The notes beneath the pieces are model-generated. The model ran no database searches. It worked only from the letters and a program-made list of their open reading frames with translations, and was not told where the DNA came from. A stretch of 64,000 nucleotides of DNA, from positions 13,588,531-13,652,530 of the forward strand of contig NC_134422.1 in assembly GCF_030867145.1 (NCBI RefSeq). The letters run 5' to 3'. Of the stretch, positions 40,501-47,200 are shown in pieces. The translations under genes and the position numbers were made by a program. How positions within the stretch are numbered: the first letter of the stretch is position 1; each line of letters opens with the position of its first letter. The stretch is from Opisthocomus hoazin (taxonomy: Eukaryota > Chordata > Aves > Opisthocomiformes > Opisthocomidae).

Positions 40501-41473
40501 AAAAAAAGGTCATTTAAAGTGCCAGCTACAGGAGATGTTTGCTTTCACCTCTCCTTGTTGAATAGCTGCTAAATGGGACTAAGATTAATATTTCACAGGA
40601 GCTCTGGATATCTAAGAGTTAATGTCTGCACAGCACTTAAAATTGTGAGTTAAACAGTTGACTTGCTAATGACATGACTGTGAGCTGTAAGAGCAAGTAT
40701 TACCGTATTGTCCCGCAAGTCAAAGTAGGTGCAACACAAGCCCTGTTCTCCCTGCAGCTGATACAGTGTACAGTTTTTAGGGGTCAAGCAGTCAAACAGA
40801 ATTAGCCTGAAAACCTGCACAAACATCAAAGCTGCAAGGCAACAAAACATTTGCTTGAATCTGGCTTTAAATTGGAGCCAAAGATGTAAACCTGAGGCTC
40901 TGGCACTAAAGCTGGGCTCTAACACATACCAGCGGCCTGTGCTCAATCCCTGTCCTTCCTTCTGCTTTGCAGCATCTGGAGACCCTTCCCCAGTGGGTTT
41001 CATCAAACTAAGAAAATGCACAGGCCAGCTCCCTCCCTCCCACACACAACATCCCCCTCCACTTGAGAGAAGTCAGCCGTTTCCCACAAGGAAAGTAGTG
41101 CTCAGGAAAAAGGCAGCAATCAAAACCCTTACCCTGCTTCCCAAACATTCAGACGGTTCATTTTTTCCCTTTAAGCTGCCCTGTCTTAACTTAATCAGGT
41201 TAGTGCAGGGATTTTTGCCTTGAGTTGTTTATGCTTATTTCAACCCTTTGCAAGAAAGGGTGTTTGTCTCCAGCCAGAGCACAACAGAGGAAAGGACAGA
41301 GAGATCTTGCAATGTTTAGAGCAAGCTGAGCAGAAAGCAAAGAACAGGAAACCAGCTGTAACACTCACCGGGGATTTTTTCTGAACAGGGAAATCTCCTC
41401 TGGGGGAATCATCTCCTGCAGAAACACAAGCGAACAAAGTTTCCTTGGATTCGTTTCTCTGAAAAGCGTTCAT
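1373..41473 (-). CDS. SLC15A2: Solute carrier family 15 member 2 (PEPT2), complete gene, 22 coding exons
   Basis: PEPT2 is a high-affinity proton-coupled importer of di- and tripeptides and peptidomimetics in the plasma membrane, known from the apical membrane of kidney tubule, choroid plexus and other epithelia. It belongs to the POT/PTR2 branch of the major facilitator superfamily, with 12 membrane helices. Joining 22 minus-strand exons, all with AG acceptors and GT donors and consistent phases, gives 2181 nt and 726 residues with no internal stop (human: 729). PEPT2 rather than PEPT1 is shown by the N terminus ([10 protein letters not shown]), [20 protein letters not shown] in exon 2, and the C terminus [13 protein letters not shown]. 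Key residues present: E53, E56, R57, H87, K161, W313, D317, E619. The TM9-TM10 extracellular domain spans about 403-605. Intron lengths run from 331 nt (intron 9) to 5139 nt (intron 5). The gene looks intact and functional; the oddity is A628 in place of a conserved Glu in TM10. Confidence 0.97.
1550..3524 (-). other. SLC15A2 introns 20 and 21 around exon 21; no further element seen
   Basis: The non-coding parts, 1550-2405 (intron 21) and 2511-3524 (intron 20), contain only chance open frames. Among these are frames at 1898-2357 and 2609-2929 that match nothing I recognise and lack splice or homology support. No repeat stands out. Confidence 0.5.
2406..2510 (-). CDS. SLC15A2: SLC15A2 coding exon 21 (residues 634-668), TM11
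   Basis: Encodes [20 protein letters not shown] (634-653) followed by [15 protein letters not shown]. Human PEPT2 has [20 protein letters not shown]. The end of the exon, the loop between TM11 and TM12, diverges from human FSGLVQ. The acceptor is TTTCAG and the donor GTATGC; the exon is 105 nt with both borders in phase 0. Confidence 0.96.
3525..3671 (-). CDS. SLC15A2: SLC15A2 coding exon 20 (residues 585-633), TM10
   Basis: Encodes [20 protein letters not shown] (591-610), then [16 protein letters not shown] and LAFSYSQ. E619 in GEVM matches Glu595 of human PEPT1, a substrate-pathway residue of TM10. Nine residues later the family motif GLEFSYSQ reads GLAFSYSQ here, with codon GCC for A628. 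The acceptor is GCTAG and the donor GTACTC; the exon is 147 nt with both borders in phase 0. Confidence 0.96.
3672..6369 (-). other. SLC15A2 intron 19 (2698 nt), with one CR1 copy
   Basis: The only recognised element is the CR1 tail at 4684-4982. The minus-strand open frame at 3927-4139 and the plus-strand frame at 3774-4202 overlap each other on opposite strands and have no recognisable homology; I treat them as chance frames. Confidence 0.55.
4684..4982 (+). mobile_element. CR1 LINE, 5'-truncated 3' end
   Basis: The plus strand encodes a CR1 reverse-transcriptase C-terminal tail: [18 protein letters not shown] and then [20 protein letters not shown]. This is followed by the CR1 3' UTR phrase GGTTGGACTAGATGA and by three tandem ATTCTGTG octamers at about 4959-4982, the hallmark 3' end of avian CR1. 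The copy lies antisense to SLC15A2 in intron 19. It is a dead fragment of about 300 nt, typical of CR1 5' truncation. Confidence 0.93.
6370..6466 (-). CDS. SLC15A2: SLC15A2 coding exon 19 (residues 552-584), end of extracellular domain
   Basis: Encodes [10 protein letters not shown] and then [18 protein letters not shown] (567-584), close to human [19 protein letters not shown]558 matches a conserved cysteine. N584 forms an N-V-S sequon across the junction with exon 20. The acceptor is TATCTAG and the donor GTAAGT; the exon is 97 nt and ends in phase 0. Confidence 0.96.
6467..9617 (-). other. SLC15A2 introns 17 and 18 around exon 18; no clear element
   Basis: Introns 18 (6467-7861) and 17 (7973-9617) show no confident repeat or regulatory element. 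A short stretch near 6995-7035 faintly recalls the CR1 phrase GAGGAAAGCCATGAAG, but the match does not extend. A T-rich patch lies at 8885-8932. Confidence 0.45.
7862..7972 (-). CDS. SLC15A2: SLC15A2 coding exon 18 (residues 515-552), extracellular domain
   Basis: Encodes [20 protein letters not shown] (515-534) and on to SLLDRDK; human has RFVNTLHKDVNISLS at its start. N525-L-T is a sequon at the same place as N-I-S in human. The acceptor is TTTGCAG and the donor GTAAGT; the exon is 111 nt, entering and leaving in phase 2. Confidence 0.94.
9618..9664 (-). CDS. SLC15A2: SLC15A2 coding exon 17 (residues 500-515), extracellular domain, 47 nt
   Basis: Encodes [16 protein letters not shown], aligned with human VKDTESRTTNGMTTVR. 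The acceptor is CTTTAG; a second AG lies 7 nt inside the exon but would break the frame. The donor is GTAGGA; the exon ends in phase 2. This is the least conserved exon, but position, length and phase all fit. Confidence 0.88.
9665..12276 (-). other. SLC15A2 intron 16 (2612 nt), with an AT-rich repeat patch
   Basis: Apart from the AATAATAAAT repeats at about 10780-10831, no element is recognised. An AT-rich segment with homeodomain-like ATTA cores lies near 10040-10070. The open frames here are chance frames. Confidence 0.45.
10780..10831. repeat. AT-rich direct repeats (AATAATAAAT)
   Basis: AATAATAAAT occurs at 10781-10790 and again at 10801-10810, exactly 20 nt apart. A related AATAAATAATAAAC follows at 10819-10831. 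On the plus strand this gives several AATAAA hexamers, but no plus-strand gene is present, so it is best read as low-complexity sequence. Confidence 0.6.
12277..12441 (-). CDS. SLC15A2: SLC15A2 coding exon 16 (residues 445-499), extracellular domain
   Basis: Encodes [20 protein letters not shown] (466-485) and [10 protein letters not shown]; human has YHNLSLYTEHSVQEKNWYSLVI. N475-Y-T is an N-glycosylation sequon. The acceptor is TCCACAG and the donor GTGAGT after TTA; the exon is 165 nt with both borders in phase 0. Confidence 0.93.
13215..13340 (-). CDS. SLC15A2: SLC15A2 coding exon 15 (residues 403-444), start of extracellular domain
   Basis: Encodes [20 protein letters not shown] and the following strand region through QQPVKAFQ. 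The VLNLA element is shared with human PEPT2; the rest is much more divergent, as is usual for this TM9-TM10 extracellular insert. The acceptor is AATTAG and the donor GTAAGC; the exon is 126 nt with both borders in phase 0. Confidence 0.94.
15067..15118. repeat. GA-rich simple sequence (CT-rich on the transcript strand)
   Basis: The plus strand is almost pure purine with AGAGA and CAGAGA units. In SLC15A2 pre-mRNA it reads as a polypyrimidine tract about 170-220 nt downstream of the exon 14 donor. Such tracts can bind PTB-type splicing regulators, but that is only a possibility. Confidence 0.6.
15286..15367 (-). CDS. SLC15A2: SLC15A2 coding exon 14 (residues 375-402), TM9
   Basis: Encodes [20 protein letters not shown] (376-395) followed by IVEVKIN, matching human LRKMAVGMILACLAFAVAA. 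The acceptor is CCGTAG and the donor GTAAGT; the exon is 82 nt and ends in phase 0, just where the extracellular domain begins. Confidence 0.96.
17376..17464 (-). CDS. SLC15A2: SLC15A2 coding exon 13 (residues 346-375), TM8
   Basis: Encodes [20 protein letters not shown] and then LINMCKFNF, aligned with human VLNPLLVLIFIPLFDFVIYR. The acceptor is TTGCAG and the donor GTAAGT; the exon is 89 nt and ends in phase 2. Confidence 0.96.
18243..19240 (-). mobile_element. CR1 LINE, truncated ~1 kb copy with degraded reverse transcriptase
   Basis: Read on the minus strand, this runs from [20 protein letters not shown] (the reverse-transcriptase QGSVLGP region) through [31 protein letters not shown] and [16 protein letters not shown] to [20 protein letters not shown] and LDGALSNLV. 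It ends with the 3' UTR and an octamer-type end (TTCTGTGATTCGAT) at about 18243. The reading frame is shifted more than once, and the catalytic FADD position reads FSNG, so the enzyme is dead. The 5' border is approximate. It lies in intron 12 in the same orientation as SLC15A2. Confidence 0.92.
19542..19574 (-). CDS. SLC15A2: SLC15A2 coding exon 12 (residues 335-345), 33-nt microexon
   Basis: Encodes [11 protein letters not shown], matching human [11 protein letters not shown]. The acceptor is TTTCAG and the donor GTAAAA, which is weaker than the GTAAGT used by most other exons. Both borders are phase 0, so skipping it would keep the reading frame but delete 11 conserved residues at the TM7-TM8 boundary. 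Confidence 0.95.
19575..21801 (-). other. SLC15A2 intron 11 (2227 nt); nothing recognised
   Basis: No repeat, RNA gene or conserved-looking element is recognised. Open frames around 19692-20385 and 21690-22205 match no protein I know; the latter overlaps exons 10 and 11 antisense. Confidence 0.4.
21802..21846 (-). CDS. SLC15A2: SLC15A2 coding exon 11 (residues 320-334), 45-nt microexon
   Basis: Encodes [15 protein letters not shown]; the GSRWTLQA core is invariant in animal PEPT1 and PEPT2. The acceptor is CCTTAG and the donor GTAAGT, with both borders in phase 0. It is too short to appear as an open frame on its own and was found by family alignment. Confidence 0.96.
22199..22288 (-). CDS. 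SLC15A2: SLC15A2 coding exon 10 (residues 290-319), TM7
   Basis: Encodes [20 protein letters not shown] (300-319). W313 matches Trp294 of human PEPT1, a residue known to matter for transport, and D317 is conserved. The acceptor is TTACAG and the donor GTACAG; the exon is 90 nt with both borders in phase 0. Confidence 0.97.
22620..22706 (-). CDS. SLC15A2: SLC15A2 coding exon 9 (residues 261-289), central cytosolic linker
   Basis: Encodes the basic stretch [17 protein letters not shown] and then [12 protein letters not shown], the linker between the N- and C-terminal bundles. It closely matches human FAISNRFKNRSGDIPKR. The acceptor is TCCTAG and the donor GTAAGT; the exon is 87 nt with both borders in phase 0. 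Confidence 0.96.
23910..23992 (-). CDS. SLC15A2: SLC15A2 coding exon 8 (residues 233-260), end of TM6 and cytosolic loop
   Basis: Encodes [18 protein letters not shown] and then [10 protein letters not shown]; human PEPT2 has VVFAMGSKIYNKPPPEGN. This begins the cytosolic linker between the two six-helix bundles. The acceptor is TTTCAG and the donor GTAAGT; the exon is 83 nt and ends in phase 0. Confidence 0.95.
26641..26718 (-). CDS. SLC15A2: SLC15A2 coding exon 7 (residues 207-233), loop and TM6
   Basis: Encodes [18 protein letters not shown] followed by AALMVLAL, matching human [18 protein letters not shown]. The paired cysteines of the extracellular loop are conserved. The acceptor is TTTCAG and the donor GTGAGT; the exon is 78 nt, entering and leaving in phase 1. 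Confidence 0.96.
28545..28615 (+). mobile_element. Degraded CR1-type LINE 3' tail
   Basis: The plus strand reads GGGGAGGATTAGATGGCC, then AGGTCCTTCCACATT, then TTCTAATTCTAC. This is the order of the CR1 3' UTR (GGTTGGACTAGATGACC, AGGTCCCTTCCAACC, octamers) with many substitutions. Upstream coding similarity is not recognisable. Confidence 0.5.
28843..28933 (-). CDS. SLC15A2: SLC15A2 coding exon 6 (residues 177-207), TM5
   Basis: Encodes [20 protein letters not shown] (179-198), which is the second PTR2 signature, then FVTPVLR. The acceptor is TTTTAG and the donor GTCAGT; the exon is 91 nt and ends in phase 1. It lies downstream of the longest intron of the gene (5139 nt). Confidence 0.97.
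28934..34072 (-). other. SLC15A2 intron 5 (5139 nt), with an old LINE fragment and an AT-rich patch
   Basis: This is the longest intron. It contains the L3/CR1-like fragment at about 32950-33215 and an AT-rich segment at about 32360-32440 with several TAAT cores. No further element is recognised in 28934-32350 or 33220-34072. Confidence 0.5.
32950..33215 (-). mobile_element. Ancient L3/CR1-like LINE fragment
   Basis: The plus strand resembles the reverse complement of a CR1-clade ORF2 end: CTTGTCCAACTCTACCAG, TTCTTCAACACCTCCATTG, GGAAAATTTTTCCTACTGTC, TCCTCCTTGAATTTAAGCC and CTACATACTTGAGCATG. These fall in the order of the elements encoding the E(V)LF-type HWNRLP-RTP region and tail. It is far more diverged than the two CR1 copies elsewhere in this gene. 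Borders are approximate. Confidence 0.6.
34073..34172 (-). CDS. SLC15A2: SLC15A2 coding exon 5 (residues 143-176), TM4 and PTR2 signature
   Basis: Contains [18 protein letters not shown] (152-169) followed by DQFEEEH, the most conserved stretch of the POT family, with K161 and D170. It is the exon that first identifies the gene by eye. The acceptor is GAAG, with an A rather than a pyrimidine at -3, so slightly weak; the donor is GTAAGA. The exon is 100 nt and ends in phase 0. Confidence 0.97.
35263..35355 (-). CDS. SLC15A2: SLC15A2 coding exon 4 (residues 112-143), TM3
   Basis: Encodes [14 protein letters not shown] and the short loop [12 protein letters not shown], closely matching human KTIIYLSLVYVLGH and the loop after it. 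The acceptor is CACAG and the donor GTAAGT; the exon is 93 nt, entering and leaving in phase 2. Confidence 0.96.
37194..37335 (-). CDS. SLC15A2: SLC15A2 coding exon 3 (residues 65-112), end of TM1, TM2 and start of next loop
   Basis: Includes H87 (AVYHAF), equivalent to His57 of human PEPT1 and His87 of PEPT2, which is required for proton-coupled transport. The DSWLGKYK sequence at 105-112 belongs to the PTR2 family signature. The acceptor is TTTAG and the donor GTAAGT; the exon is 142 nt and ends in phase 2. Confidence 0.97.
37960..38047 (-). CDS. SLC15A2: SLC15A2 coding exon 2 (residues 36-65), TM1
   Basis: Encodes [10 protein letters not shown] followed by [12 protein letters not shown]. 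This is TM1 with the ExxER motif (E53, E56, R57), which in the POT family takes part in proton coupling and substrate binding. The acceptor is CTGCAG and the donor is GTATGT; the exon is 88 nt and ends in phase 1. The sequence matches human PEPT2 almost exactly and separates it from PEPT1 (which has GYPLSIFF here). Confidence 0.97.
38048..41368 (-). other. SLC15A2 intron 1 (3321 nt), with simple-sequence patches
   Basis: Holds an A-rich low-complexity stretch at 39285-39345 and a short CA repeat at 39634-39647. First introns often carry regulatory sequence, but no specific element can be named here. Confidence 0.45.
39634..39647. repeat. (CA)n microsatellite, short
   Basis: About seven CA dinucleotides in a row, preceded by a related ACACAAACACACA patch at 39613-39625. 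Too short to be notable beyond being a possible length polymorphism. Confidence 0.7.
41369..41473 (-). CDS. SLC15A2: SLC15A2 coding exon 1 (residues 1-35)
   Basis: This is the cytosolic N terminus, starting at the ATG at 41471-41473. The first residues [14 protein letters not shown] align with human [14 protein letters not shown], which is why I chose this start. The exon is 105 nt and ends in phase 0 at CCG before GTGAGT. Two in-frame ATGs lie upstream with no stop between: one at 41500, in a better Kozak context (A at -3, G at +4), would add 9 residues; one at 41539 would add 22. The orthologous start remains most likely. Confidence 0.93.
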
Positions 41474-41700
41474 CTCCCCTCTCTCCTTGTCTCCCACCAT
41501 GCTATGTGGCTGTGGTGAGTTGACTGGGAAGATTTCCAACCACAGGCATGAAGTTTGATTCAGTTGGAGTTAACCCTAATTGGGCACATTTGTGTGGCCA
41601 GGGCAGAAAAGGGAGGGAGAGGCTACCAGGAAAGACAACTCCAGAGTTCAAGTAGCATCAGGGAGTGCAGCCTAAATCGTTCACCGGTTGGGGCTGTCAG
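41474..41700 (-). promoter_or_regulatory. Presumed 5' UTR and proximal promoter of SLC15A2
   Basis: By position this should contain the 5' UTR and start site, unless a further non-coding exon lies upstream. No TATA box or CpG-rich island is seen. A GTTAA half-site of the HNF1 type lies at about 41570-41575 on the minus strand (GGGTTAACTCC); HNF1 sites are common in kidney and gut transporter promoters, but one half-site is weak evidence. Two ATGs in frame with the coding start occur at 41500 and 41539. Confidence 0.35.
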
Positions 41701-43849
41701 TGCTTCGTGGCACAGACCTCCCTTTTGTCTGGCATGTCCCCAGCTATCGTACGTGCACCAGCCCAGTACAGCACTGCATGCTGAACAGATGTGAGCTGAA
41801 TTAAAATCCCAGGTCCCAGATATCCCTGCAGCCTGTGGATTTAGGAGCAAAGCGTGCATATCCCTCCCAATGCAGTAATGACAAGTTTATTCTGCAGGGA
41901 TCTCATTCCCCTGAAAAGCCACACATTCATCCCAATTCATAACTACTAAAATGCTCATCATGCCAAACCCTCGGACACTGGATGTCACGGACGCCTGCAC
42001 TGTGTTAAATCATTCCTTTGCTATCTCAGGAGTGAAGTGACCCAGGGTTCTCTCCCACAACAATTCCCTGGAATGGCCTTGCCTTTTCCTATGGGACAGT
42101 TTAATCCAGAGGGCACAGTCAGCACGCAGGAGCAGCCCCAAACCTCGTCTCTGCTTTCCATTATCCAGAAGGCCACTGCGGGGCTCCCTGTGTGACAAAT
42201 GCATCCTATGCTGTGCTAGGAGCCCCTGGATTCCGCCTGCAGCTATGTGGGCTCAGCTCCCACAGGTACCCTGTTGTCCATCCTTCCATGACCTTCCCAC
42301 AGGAACAGAGGAGCTCTTCATCAGATATTCTTCCAGTGCCAGTTTCAATTACAGAGCAAAATTCACAGCTTTCTCATAAACCATCCTCAGTGGCTGTGTC
42401 TCTGCAGTATTCTCAGTGCAGGCAGTTTTTTCTTCCCCTTACATCTGGCTTCTTTAAAAGGCAAGCATACAAAGATTTTTCCAAAATATTTCTCCCTTCT
42501 CTTGTCAGCAAAAGTTCAGACAACACCTAGAATCTGCAACTGATACAATGAGTCGCCATAAACTCATCCCTGGCTCCAGTACCGAGTTGCTGCTAGTGCT
42601 TGGGTATCACAGGAACCAAGTTCGCAGTTGACCATCCAAGAAAGAGACCTTTGCTTACACCACAGCTGCTTAAACTGGAAATTCAATTATTGCTAAGAAG
42701 ACACAAATAACACTCAGATAAGGGACTCTGATGTGACAGAGTGCACAGAGGAAGCAAAATTACTCCCCAAATTCCCCCACGTGCACTGGCTTTGCTTCCA
42801 CTGATGTTCCCCAGGGATCCCATTTCACCCCTGCTAACTGAGCAGCTAAACATGGGGCCATCAGCCCGAACTTCAGATGAGGCCGGGAAGGACTCCCCTT
42901 TTCTTATTCCCTTTTTCTTGTACAGCAGTGGCAAAGCACCAGTTTGGTACCTGCCCCATACTGCCACTGACCAGATCCTCGTCTTCAGCCCTCCCAGTGA
43001 TTCGCACACCCAAGGGACCTTGCTTTTCACCTGGGTCACACTTCTTAGGTGCCACAAACAGCCCTCGGGGAGCTCAGGTTTGTTAAGCCCCTTTCATGGG
43101 CAAGAGTGACTCCAAAGTGCATCTAATTTTGGGGGCAGTGCAAGGAACAGACTTGCTCACATTGGTCCTCTCTCCTGCACTCCAGGTTAGCGCACACTCT
43201 TGAGTCCTGCAAGTCTGGCCCTGCGTTCAAGGCAGCAGGAACATTTCTGAGCCTTCTGGGGCTGTCTCCTACTGCCCAAAGTATCTCTAGATAGAGAATA
43301 CTCCCAGTAGAAACCTGCTGTATTCTGCCGTGCACAGGCAAGCAGAGCAAACACAGCAGCAAAGTTATTAAAGGAGCCATACAAAAAGAAGATAGAAAAG
43401 GTTTCACCATCCCTTGTGCAGGGCTCCCACGCTCCTGCAATGTGATGCCTTAATATTTTCAGCATCCTGCAGCTATATTTCCTGAGCGTGTACACAGCCC
43501 CGTGCGTCATATAAACTAAATGATTTTTTTTTTTAATACTAGCCTGAAAAAATGTATCAGTCAGTGGGATTAACATACTACTTGTCAAATACACCGCAGA
43601 GATGTTTAGGCCATTATCTGCCAGAAGGTTTTCTGAGACAGAAAGGGAGAAAAGGAATTCAAATGTCTGGTAATAAATGGTAACTCATGGCAAACAGCAA
43701 GAACAAGTTAAGAAGAATAGATCTGCAAGCACCTCAGATACAAGTGAATTCAGAATAAGACTCAACAGAAGGAGAACTGTGCTGCTGGGCTGAAAATCAG
43801 GAAGGAATTTTATCACAAACGGAAATAAGGTGGCACTTCTGAAGACAAG
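41701..43849. other. 5' flank of SLC15A2; no gene or element recognised
   Basis: Unique-looking sequence with only chance open frames (for example 42683-43109 and 43123-43594, each overlapped on the other strand). No exon of EAF2, the upstream neighbour in human, could be recognised. Confidence 0.4.
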
Positions 43850-44260
43850 TATAAACAAAGAGATCAAGCACGGAGCGACAGAGGCTGCAAAGCTAAGGCA
43901 CAAAATGAATTACAGCTAGCAGGGGGACACAAAAGGCAATAAGAAAAGGTGTTAGAAATGCTGTCAATATTGGAGAAAGAGGAAGGAAAATGAAAGTCTG
44001 TTATTTAAACTAGAAAATGTGCAAACAAAAGTTCATCCAGAGAAGGTAGAAAAGTGATGTCCTTTTTGTTTGTCTTCACTAAAGAAACTAAATTGCAACA
44101 AGATGCATAACACTATTAAAATGAACCAGTACAAACACAGGTGAAATGAGATAAAAACTGCTTAAAGAATATTTGGATACCTCAGATGTGCTCAGATCAT
44201 TAAAACCTGATGAAGTTCACCTTGAAGTGCTGAATGTAGCATTGAACCACTTCCCTTGTG
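43850..44260 (+). mobile_element. Ancient CR1/L3-like LINE ORF2 remnant
   Basis: Plus-strand translation gives AAKLRHKMNYS, a stop, QGDTKGNKKRC, a stop, then RKRKENESLLFK. This follows the CR1-clade ORF2 pattern (AKxEIxLARDIKGNKKGFYRYI, KRKxKENVGPLLN). Further on it has CTTTTTGTTTGTCTTCACT (the FFASVFT region) and SLKPDEVHLEVLNVA, which fits the GPDGMHPRVLRELA region. There are many stops and small frameshifts. This part of ORF2 lies just upstream of the reverse transcriptase core. Confidence 0.65.
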
Positions 44261-47200
44261 AAGGGCAGAAGCAGGACAGGGTTAGGACAGGGCAGGTTAG
44301 GACAACCCAGGCATGTTCCTCCATAGCCAGAGTGATACTTGATCGGATAATCCCTTCTAAGCACCAAAAGGAGAATAAGAATTACAAAACAGCCATTCTG
44401 GATTGGAAAAAATGTTTTCAAACCCAATTGTTTTATTCTTTGGCAACAGGGTAAGTGGTGTAACAGCTAGAGCAGCTTGGGATGTGATATATCCTAACTC
44501 TAGTGTTTCTAATGTCTCACAAGGAAAGGAGAGTCCAGATGAAATACCCATATAGTGGACAAATGAGAAATCCTTCTCAGATTAGCTATCAATGATTTTT
44601 CCATCAGATTAGGAGGGCGTGAAACACACAGGTCGTCAGTTTTTCTGTAAGCAATGAGAACATCAGCACAGTCAGCATGCTGTTCACGTTTGTGTCCGAA
44701 ACCAGGATGGAGCAAGCCTGGGGAAGAACAGAGTATGAACTCAAAATTTACCTTGCTAAATGGCAGAAACCACTTTGTGGTTCTGGAATGAAAAAGAGGA
44801 AATTCAGGGAAGAAGACTACCAACTGCTACCCCTACCCATTGACAGTAAAAGCAGTCACAGAGACCAACTATTCTCCATTGAGGATGAGATGAGAAAATA
44901 ACTGACTTCATTTCCACTAAAAAAGATTTGGGGCTGTTTTTGGCCATGTTCCCTTTCTGCAAGGAGAGGTGAGGACTAGAACAGAACCAGCATGGCTGGG
45001 GTTGCAGGGTTCAGGCAATCACAAATGTCTGCTACAGAAGAACGTACTAGGGACTGGCTAAATACCAGCTCCTGTCCCAGAGCAGGCAGATGGATGAAGT
45101 GCCCTCCTGAATTTCTACGAAAATTATGTGCTAAACAACTTCAACTGGTAGGCACAAAAGCAAGGTCTGCTTTCTGCAAAATTTCCTCTTTTCTGAGTTA
45201 TCCTCTATGCAAGTGGGGAACCTGAAGGATGATTCACACTTAAATGTAATATTCAGTTACCAGATGCCTTGCACAGGCAGAAGTTTCCATGAGCACATTT
45301 TTCTATGACTTTCAGTTCATCATTTAATTTTCTCTGGTTCCCAAATCCACAGGAAGACCATCTGCATTCTCCCTTTGCATTTATAGTCCTCAGATTCTCA
45401 CTGCTTCCTGCTGCAGTACTGTGCACGTTAATCTGTTTATACTCAACTGATCTCTTCATTTTCATCTGCATTCATCTTGTAGTACAATTCCTCTTGATTT
45501 TCAGCTCAGCCACACTGGTCTCTTAATAATGAGTCTTATTTTGAATTCATATACACTGACCATATTTTTATAGCCCTTCTACCCTACCTGTGTTTCTCTC
45601 CTCTTTCTCTCTTTCCAAGATAAGGTTATAAGAAGCTAGATGAATGTGCCAGCAACATTTGGGCTTAATGTCCTGGCCCTGGATGGACAAGATAACCTCT
45701 TTGGGTCTCTTCTGGCTTATTTTCTCCAATTCTTTGGTTACAGGAAAGAGCATGGCTTAACTGATTTAGACAGATCAAGACCAGTTTCCGTTGCCTGCAG
45801 ACTTCTCTCAAACTTCAAAGTAATTTAAGAAAATGATGTATCAAATCACTTGAACAACCAGGAAAATATGCCAGAAGTCTTCAGACCTGCATCTCTGCGC
45901 TACTCACCAGCCCTTATAGGCTCAAAATTCTAGAGGTATGTGGATTAATTCCACTAACAACATCAAGTATCTAATCTGTATCGAAGAGCCTGTCATCTGG
46001 TCACTAGTTAACCTATAACAATCAGAGAAACTTTTTGTCCCTCCTGGTGCCTGTTTGCCTTCAGTTCCTTCTATGATTAGCAAGAAGAAATCTTTGAAAA
46101 ATTCTCTCACCAGCTTGGGCTTCCTTTGCAGCCTGCAGCATGCCATCCCCCTCTGCCATGTCCACTGCTTCCTGCGTGTTGGACAACCCCAGCTCTGTTG
46201 AGCCTAAAGATGAACCTCGTTGAGCAATCCTGGCTCGCTCTCTCCCTGTTGTTAATGTTTCACTTCACAGCAGAAGTCCTTTGGTCACCTATAAAATAGT
46301 TAAACTTTCATCTATTTTTGATCTTGAAGTGAAACTGATGTCACCTCTGCTCAGCTTCCAAACGTCATAGGGAATCTGCCTTTCTCCTCGAACACAGCCT
46401 CAAACTAAGGCTGCATGGCATCTTTCATGGATGCTCACGATCAATCAGTTTGCGCTGCAGCTACACTATTGTTCAGTAAAATTACTGCTTCTGGATAAGA
46501 ATAGCAACTGGACCTGTGACTAGACAGGATTTACAGCTAGCCATAAATTCAAATTTTTGACACTGTACACCAACTACAGAGCTGCCCTTAACTATACATG
46601 TCTTTCAGTAGTTCAGGTTGTGAGGAGACATAGGGTTTCATCACCTTTTGACAGACTGGCTTCAGTTCCTAGTTCTTCACATGTCACACAGGAACTCAGA
46701 CATTACATTGATATGCTGTCCTCCCAGACCCTCTTTCACCTTAAAGCCATGAGCTACCTGAAGGAGGATCAATATTTTTTTCTCCCACACTTCTACTGTT
46801 TATTTCTTTCTGCTTTCTCCCCATAACCTCCTCTAAACTACTGTGACATCCTTTCAGAGAGGCTCTAAGGCATCTCCCTTGCAGAGGAAAACACCAGATT
46901 TTTTTGCAGATACAGAAATGGTTCACAGTGAAATTCTGTATGTTCAGCAGTAGAGAAAAACAGGGTCTCCATCACCACATGTCATGGCCCTGAAGCCACC
47001 TACATCCTTACCCTCTTCTCTGCACTGAAATCCCATCCCACCTGCTTCCTGGCACCATATCTCTCATCATCACCTCGACACACAAAATACAGTCAAGGCT
47101 AGAAACAGATGCGTAGTTCCTAATGAACTCTGCTATTAGCTGAACAAAAGTTGACCCAGTGCAACAGGGCAGGAGGACTAGGAAGATGCACTAGGGGAAC

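Noticed and set aside
41390..41399. RGD tripeptide at residues 25-27 of PEPT2
   Set aside because: The N terminus is cytosolic in the known topology, so an integrin-binding role is not expected; it is a chance tripeptide.
44270..44305. GTTAGG-containing repeats that recall telomeric sequence
   Set aside because: Only two imperfect units with a different period; not a TTAGGG array.
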